Source: Pseudomonas frederiksbergensis
GTDB taxonomy: Bacteria > Pseudomonadota > Gammaproteobacteria > Pseudomonadales > Pseudomonadaceae
Reading direction: 5' to 3'
Length of the DNA stretch: 64,000 nucleotides
NCBI RefSeq assembly: GCF_003732665.1
Contig: NZ_MOBP01000003.1
Location: 193,051 to 257,050 of the forward strand
In this document: piece after piece, positions 58,775-64,000 of the stretch
Layout: each line of letters opens with the position of its first letter
Numbering within the stretch: the first letter of the stretch is position 1
Translations under genes and position numbers: made by a program
Notes under the pieces: model-generated
Seen by the model: only the letters and a program-made list of their open reading frames with translations
Told to the model about the DNA's origin: nothing
The model's database searches: none

Positions 58775-60790
58775 ATGTCGGAATTCCAGCTAGTCACCCG
58801 CTTCGAGCCCGCCGGCGATCAGCCGGAAGCCATCCGCCTGATGGTCGAGGGCATCGAAGCCGGGCTGGCGCACCAGACGTTGCTCGGTGTGACCGGCTCG
58901 GGCAAGACCTTCAGCATCGCCAACGTCATCGCCCAAGTGCAGCGCCCGACCCTGGTGCTGGCGCCGAACAAGACCTTGGCCGCGCAGTTGTATGGCGAGT
59001 TCAAGGCGTTTTTCCCGAACAACGCCGTCGAATACTTCGTTTCCTACTACGACTACTACCAGCCCGAAGCCTATGTGCCGTCGTCGGACACCTTCATCGA
59101 GAAGGATGCCTCGATCAACGACCACATCGAGCAGATGCGACTCTCGGCGACCAAAGCGCTGCTGGAGCGCAAGGACGCCATCATCGTCACCACGGTGTCC
59201 TGCATCTACGGTTTGGGCAGCCCGGAAACCTATCTGAAAATGGTCTTGCACGTGGATCGCGGCGACAAGCTCGATCAACGCGCCTTGCTGCGCCGACTGG
59301 CGGACCTGCAATACACCCGCAATGACATGGATTTCGCCCGTGCCACCTTCCGGGTGCGCGGCGATGTGATCGATATCCACCCGGCGGAATCCGATTTCGA
59401 AGCAATCCGTATCGAGCTGTTCGACGATGAAGTGGAGAAGATTTCCGCCTTCGACCCGCTGACCGGCGAAGTCACCCGGCAATTGCCGCGCTTCACCTTC
59501 TACCCGAAAAGCCACTACGTCACGCCACGGGAAACCCTGCTCGGCGCCATCGAAGGGATCAAGGTCGAGCTTCAGGAGCGCCTCGATTACCTGCGCACCA
59601 ACAACAAACTGGTGGAAGCCCAGCGTCTGGAGCAGCGCACCCGTTTCGACCTGGAGATGATTCTCGAACTGGGTTACTGCAACGGCATCGAAAACTACTC
59701 GCGCTACCTGTCGGGCCGTGAATCCGGCCAGGCGCCGCCCACCTTGTTCGACTACCTGCCGGCCGACGCCTTGCTGGTGATCGACGAATCCCACGTCAGC
59801 GTGCCGCAGGTCGGCGCGATGTATAAGGGCGACCGTTCGCGTAAAGAGACCCTGGTGGAATACGGTTTCCGTCTTCCGTCGGCGCTGGATAACCGGCCGA
59901 TGCGTTTCGACGAATTCGAAAACATCAGCCCGCAGACGATTTTTGTCTCGGCCACGCCTGGCAATTACGAAGCGGAACACGCCGGTCGCGTGGTCGAGCA
60001 ACTGGTGCGCCCGACCGGCCTGGTGGACCCGCAAATCGAGATCCGTCCGGCGCTGACCCAGGTCGACGATCTGCTCTCGGAAATCGGCAAGCGCGTGGCT
60101 CTGGAGGAGCGGGTGCTGGTGACCACGCTGACCAAGCGCATGTCCGAAGACTTGACCGATTACCTGGCCGACCACGGCGTGCGCGTGCGCTATTTGCACT
60201 CGGACATCGACACCGTGGAGCGGGTCGAAATCATCCGCGACTTGCGCCTCGGCACCTTCGATGTGCTGGTGGGGATCAACCTGCTGCGTGAAGGCCTGGA
60301 CATGCCGGAAGTGTCGCTGGTAGCGATTCTCGACGCGGACAAGGAAGGCTTCCTGCGTTCCGAGCGCTCGTTGATCCAGACCATCGGCCGGGCGGCACGT
60401 AACCTCAATGGCCGGGCGATTCTGTATGCCGACCGCATTACCGGTTCCATGGAACGGGCGATCGGCGAGACCGAACGCCGTCGCGACAAGCAAATCGCCT
60501 TCAACCTGGCCAATGGCATCACGCCCAAAGGTGTGTTCAAGGACGTCGCCGACATCATGGAAGGTGCCACCGTGCCGGGCTCGCGCAGCAAGAAGCGCAA
60601 AGGCATGGCCAAGGCCGCCGAGGAAAGCGCCAAGTACGAAGCCGAATTGCGCTCGCCGGGTGAAATCGCCAAACGCATCAAAGCGCTGGAAGAGAAGATG
60701 TATGCGTTGGCTCGCGACCTGGAGTTTGAAGCCGCGGCGCAGATGCGCGATGAGATTGGCAAGTTGCGGGATCGGTTGATCACTGTTTGA
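58775..60790 (+). CDS. uvrB: UvrABC excinuclease subunit B
   Basis: UvrB verifies DNA damage after UvrA loading and recruits UvrC. The 671-residue protein has Walker [15 protein letters not shown] (about residues 37-50) and the beta-hairpin motif [13 protein letters not shown] (about 90-102). The DEAD-like DESHVS, helicase motifs to QTIGRAARN, and a C-terminal UVR motif ([20 protein letters not shown]) that contacts UvrC are also present. All expected parts are in place. Confidence 0.98.
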   Translation: MSEFQLVTRFEPAGDQPEAIRLMVEGIEAGLAHQTLLGVTGSGKTFSIANVIAQVQRPTLVLAPNKTLAAQLYGEFKAFFPNNAVEYFVSYYDYYQPEAYVPSSDTFIEKDASINDHIEQMRLSATKALLERKDAIIVTTVSCIYGLGSPETYLKMVLHVDRGDKLDQRALLRRLADLQYTRNDMDFARATFRVRGDVIDIHPAESDFEAIRIELFDDEVEKISAFDPLTGEVTRQLPRFTFYPKSHYVTPRETLLGAIEGIKVELQERLDYLRTNNKLVEAQRLEQRTRFDLEMILELGYCNGIENYSRYLSGRESGQAPPTLFDYLPADALLVIDESHVSVPQVGAMYKGDRSRKETLVEYGFRLPSALDNRPMRFDEFENISPQTIFVSATPGNYEAEHAGRVVEQLVRPTGLVDPQIEIRPALTQVDDLLSEIGKRVALEERVLVTTLTKRMSEDLTDYLADHGVRVRYLHSDIDTVERVEIIRDLRLGTFDVLVGINLLREGLDMPEVSLVAILDADKEGFLRSERSLIQTIGRAARNLNGRAILYADRITGSMERAIGETERRRDKQIAFNLANGITPKGVFKDVADIMEGATVPGSRSKKRKGMAKAAEESAKYEAELRSPGEIAKRIKALEEKMYALARDLEFEAAAQMRDEIGKLRDRLITV

Positions 60791-60811
60791 GTTTTGCGGT
60801 GCCCGTTATGG

Positions 60812-60885
60812 CCTCTTCGCGAGCAAGCCCGCTCCCACAGGTTTCATATGATCCCTGTGGGAGCGGGCTTGCTCGCGAAGGCGCC
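60812..60885. repeat. Two facing REP elements
   Basis: A complement-type arm (TTCGCGAGCAAGCCCGCTCC) and a direct arm (GTGGGAGCGGGCTTGCTCGC) are separated by about 18 bases after uvrB. Confidence 0.85.
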
Positions 60886-60908
60886 CGAAAGAACACCGCA
60901 ATAGCTGG

Positions 60909-62459
60909 CTAATGCGCCTCCCCAGCCTTCAACCCCGCCGGCAACGCCTTGGTCAGCAATACCGCAATCATGCTGATCCCCAGCGCAATCCCGACAAAGT
61001 GAAACGCATCGTTGTAGGCCATGATCGACGCCTGCTGATGCACGATTTCACTCATCTTGCCCAGCGCCGCCGTATCACTGCCAAACCGGTCCGCCATCGA
61101 CGCCATGCGCTCGGCGACCTGCGGGTTGGTCGGCACAATCGACTCGCGCAAATAATCAAAATAAGTCTTGGTCCGCGCATCCAGTAACGTGGCGAGGAGG
61201 GCGATGCCAATCGCGCCGCCGAGGTTACGCAGGATGTTGAACAGGCTCGACGCCGACCCCGCGTCCTGGGGCAGGATATACGCCGTCGCGATCAGCGAGA
61301 TGGTCACCATGATCAGCGGCTGGCCTAGCGCACGGATGATCTGGATCTGATTGAACTGCGGCCCGGCGAAGTCCGGGTTCAGCACGCCCGAGGAAAAACT
61401 CGCCAGCCCGAACAGCCCGAAGCCAATGGTGCACAGCCATTTCGGCGGGATGAATTTCATCAGCTTCGGCACCAACGGAATCAGGAACAACTGCGGCACG
61501 CCCATCCACATGATCACTTCGCCGATCTGCAAGGCGTTGTAGTTCTGGATCTGCGCCAGGTACAGCGGCAACAGATAAATCGAGCCATACAACCCGACGC
61601 CCATGCCCAGACTGGAAATACTCGATAAACCAAAGTTGCGATTGCCGAGGATGCGCAGGTTGATCAGCGGGTTGGGCTTGGAAAACTGCACGATCACAAA
61701 GGTGATCAGGCTCAACAGCGCAATGCTGCCCAGGCTCACGATCAGGTTTGATTCAAGCCAGTCCTTGCGATGGCCTTCTTCGAGAAACACCTGCAAACAA
61801 CCGAGGCCGATGCCCAGCGCGAGAATGCCGGTGTAGTCGGTGCTTTTGAGCAATTCCCAATGGGCTTCTTTTTTCTCCAGGCCATACATCAGGCCGGCGA
61901 TCATGATCAGGCCGGGCGGGATGTTGATGTAGAAAATGTATTCCCAGCCCCAGTTTTCCGTGAGCCAGCCGCCAATGGTCGGGCCGATGGAGGGCGCGAA
62001 CGTCGCGGTCATGGCAAACATGGCCATGCCTTTGGCGCGGTGGTGTTCCGGGAGTTTGATCAGCGTCAGGGTGAACGCCAGCGGGATCAGCGCGCCGCCG
62101 GTGAAGCCTTGCAAGGCGCGAAAGACGATCATGCTTTCCAGGCTCCAGGCCATCGAGCACAGCAGCGATGCGCCGAGAAACCCGAGGGACACCCACACCG
62201 CCAGGCGTCGCGCCGAGAGCAACTGCACCAACCATGCTGTCAGCGGGATCATGATGATTTCCGCCACCAGGTACGAGGTGGAAATCCACGAGCCTTCTTC
62301 CAGGGTCGCCGACAGCGCACCCTGAATGTCCTTGAGCGATGAGTTGGTGATCTGGATGTCGAGCACCGCCATAAAGGCGCCGAGCATCACGCTCATCACC
62401 GCGATCCAGTCCCGCCGGGTCGGTTCACCGGCGGGGCGGATCAGTTGATCACCGGCCAT
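60909..62459 (-). CDS. emrB: EmrB-type MFS drug efflux transporter (DHA2)
   Basis: This 516-residue inner-membrane protein has about 14 membrane segments of the DHA2 family. It has DIQITNSSLKDIQGALSAT after TM1, the motif-A-like LSARRLAVW loop, and GPTIGGWLTENWGWEYIFYIN. Working with the periplasmic adaptor encoded just upstream and a TolC-like channel it would export drugs or toxic metabolites. Its start overlaps the adaptor gene by 11 bp. Specific substrates are unknown. Confidence 0.92.
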   Translation of the reverse strand: MAGDQLIRPAGEPTRRDWIAVMSVMLGAFMAVLDIQITNSSLKDIQGALSATLEEGSWISTSYLVAEIIMIPLTAWLVQLLSARRLAVWVSLGFLGASLLCSMAWSLESMIVFRALQGFTGGALIPLAFTLTLIKLPEHHRAKGMAMFAMTATFAPSIGPTIGGWLTENWGWEYIFYINIPPGLIMIAGLMYGLEKKEAHWELLKSTDYTGILALGIGLGCLQVFLEEGHRKDWLESNLIVSLGSIALLSLITFVIVQFSKPNPLINLRILGNRNFGLSSISSLGMGVGLYGSIYLLPLYLAQIQNYNALQIGEVIMWMGVPQLFLIPLVPKLMKFIPPKWLCTIGFGLFGLASFSSGVLNPDFAGPQFNQIQIIRALGQPLIMVTISLIATAYILPQDAGSASSLFNILRNLGGAIGIALLATLLDARTKTYFDYLRESIVPTNPQVAERMASMADRFGSDTAALGKMSEIVHQQASIMAYNDAFHFVGIALGISMIAVLLTKALPAGLKAGEAH

Positions 62460-63498
62460 CGTCAGGGGCGTCTTTGATGTTCACTTTGACGGTGACCGTC
62501 ATCCCCGGGCGGATCTTGCCGTGCAGCGGATTGTCGGACGCGAACGTCAGCTTTACCGGAATCCGTTGTACGACTTTGGTGAAGTTGCCCGTGGCATTGT
62601 CCGGCGGCAATAAGCTGAATTGCGCCCCGGAGGCGGCGAACAGGCTGTCGACCCGGGCTTCAATTGGCGTATCGCCGTAGGCGTCGAAGGTCAGTTCGGC
62701 TTTCTGGCCCGGCTGCATGTGGCCAATCTGGGTTTCCTTGAAGTTGGCCTGAATCCAGATGTCCTGGTCCGGGACGATCGACAGCAGATAGGCGCCGGCC
62801 TGCACGTACTGGCCGTTGCGCGCGGCGCGTTGGCCGATCAGGCCGCTGATGGGCGCGTGGATTTCGCTGCGGGTCAGGTTCAATTGCGCCTGGGCCAGGT
62901 CGGTCCTGGCATTGGCGATCATCGCGTCGAGGCGCTTGATCTCGGCGCTCAACGCGTTGACTTGCTGGCGCTGACTTTGCGCATCGGCCTGGGCCTTGGT
63001 CACCTGCGAGCGGGCGATGTGGTTGTCGGCGGAGAGGGTGGTCACCCGTTCTTCCGAGACGTAGCCGGGTTTGCGCAGGGCTTCGGCCCGGGACAGGTCG
63101 ATTTGCGAGCGGCCGAGGCTGGCCTGGCTGGACACCACTTGCGCATCGCTGGCGGCAATCAGGCTGGCTTGCTGGGTCAGTTTGCTCTGGGCTTGCAGGC
63201 GCTCGGCTTCGCGGGTGGCGAGGGCGGCGTTGGCGCGGTCCACGGCCAGGTGAAAGTCATCGCCTTCGAGCTTGACCAGCAATTGGCCTTTTTCGACGTG
63301 CTGGTTGTCCTGTACCAAAACCTCATCAATACGCGCGCCCAATTGGCTGGAGACACGGGTGATCTCGCCCTGGACATACGCGTTGTCGGTGCTTTCATAA
63401 AAGCGTCCCTTGAAAAACCAATGGGCAAAGAAGCCCCCGGCAATCAGCAGGACGATCAGCAAAAAAATGGACAGGCGACGCTTGAGTTGGGCAGGCAT
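62449..63498 (-). CDS. emrA: EmrA-type periplasmic adaptor
   Basis: This 349-residue membrane-fusion protein of the HlyD family has one N-terminal TM (about residues 10-30), a biotinyl-lipoyl-like part (VDEVLVQDNQHVEKGQLLVKLEG), a long coiled-coil hairpin (about 85-200) and a beta-barrel part with APISGLIGQRAARNGQYVQ. It bridges the EmrB-like pump and the outer-membrane channel. It is the first gene of the pair. Confidence 0.93.
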   Translation of the reverse strand: MPAQLKRRLSIFLLIVLLIAGGFFAHWFFKGRFYESTDNAYVQGEITRVSSQLGARIDEVLVQDNQHVEKGQLLVKLEGDDFHLAVDRANAALATREAERLQAQSKLTQQASLIAASDAQVVSSQASLGRSQIDLSRAEALRKPGYVSEERVTTLSADNHIARSQVTKAQADAQSQRQQVNALSAEIKRLDAMIANARTDLAQAQLNLTRSEIHAPISGLIGQRAARNGQYVQAGAYLLSIVPDQDIWIQANFKETQIGHMQPGQKAELTFDAYGDTPIEARVDSLFAASGAQFSLLPPDNATGNFTKVVQRIPVKLTFASDNPLHGKIRPGMTVTVKVNIKDAPDDGR

Positions 63499-63651
63499 GG
63501 GGCAGACTGTAGTCGAGAATTGTAAGGAAAGTTATCAGCAGGCGAATCTGGCATACAGCCGATAAACGGTAAATGCCATCCGCTGATATTTGGCCATTCA
63601 CCCCGGCATCCGGGCGTTGTAGACGCAACCTTGGCTTAAATGCCCTGCTGA

Positions 63652-64000
<349 letters not shown>

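Noticed and set aside
58790..60493. 567-codon open frame on the strand opposite uvrB
   Set aside because: It is a shadow of high-GC coding sequence: uvrB has every family motif, and the opposite frame shows no motif and no ribosome site.

Overview
The window is a chromosome segment of a fluorescent Pseudomonas. The evidence is high GC and Pseudomonas codon usage, many copies of the Pseudomonas REP palindrome (GCGGGCTTGCTCGCGAA type), and gene order that I recognise from Pseudomonas: the mlaA/pilZ/rssB/STAS/tal block at the left and the aminotransferase/uvrB/emrAB-like/gltX block at the right. Family calls rest on motifs read by eye; no database search was possible.

Layout. 0.1-5.4 kb is core: a DUF4404-like protein, a degenerate PhnX/HAD-like protein, MlaA, a PilZ protein, an RssB-type regulator with a STAS partner, and transaldolase. 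5.6-30.4 kb is an exopolysaccharide (EPS) locus. It holds a secreted clan-A glycoside hydrolase; a low-molecular-weight tyrosine phosphatase with a Wzc-type tyrosine autokinase; one GT4 glycosyltransferase; a pyruvyl transferase; a Wzx-like flippase; a Wzy candidate; an acyltransferase; an SGNH hydrolase; GalU and GalE; a GfcA/YjbE-like small protein, Wza, and GfcB/C/D (YjbF/G/H) homologues; a WcaJ-type priming transferase; an operon of two atypical winged-helix regulators around a degenerate EAL protein; and UppP. All five promoter-bearing gaps of this locus carry GTTA-N6-GTCGG-like elements, two half-sites 10 bp apart, which suggests one OmpR-type regulon.

31.4-36.4 kb, directly upstream of dusA, is an AT-richer accessory region. 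It contains a ParA-like ATPase coupled to an unknown partner, a KAP-type P-loop NTPase (candidate phage defence), and a DUF3077 gene behind a strongly folded leader with an overlooked 38-codon ORF. 36.4-39.9 kb has two small lipoproteins and two L,D-transpeptidases. 40-42.7 kb is an ECF sigma/anti-sigma pair divergent from a Tat-exported metallophosphoesterase and a cupredoxin; matching candidate ECF promoters face both ways. 42.8-54.3 kb is mixed metabolism and signalling: RNase T2, a LysR regulator, haloacid dehalogenase, class II aldolase, diguanylate cyclase, acetyltransferases, exonuclease III, arylamine N-acetyltransferase and a BrnT/BrnA toxin-antitoxin pair. 54.5-64 kb has a xanthine/uracil permease, tRNA-Asn, an aromatic/aspartate aminotransferase, uvrB, an EmrAB-type pump and the start of gltX, which runs off the window.

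The EPS genes fit a Wzx/Wzy pathway. WcaJ primes undecaprenyl phosphate, GT4 extends, pyruvyl and acyl groups decorate, Wzx and the Wzy candidate flip and polymerise, Wzc and the phosphatase control chain assembly, Wza and the Gfc proteins export, and UppP recycles the carrier.
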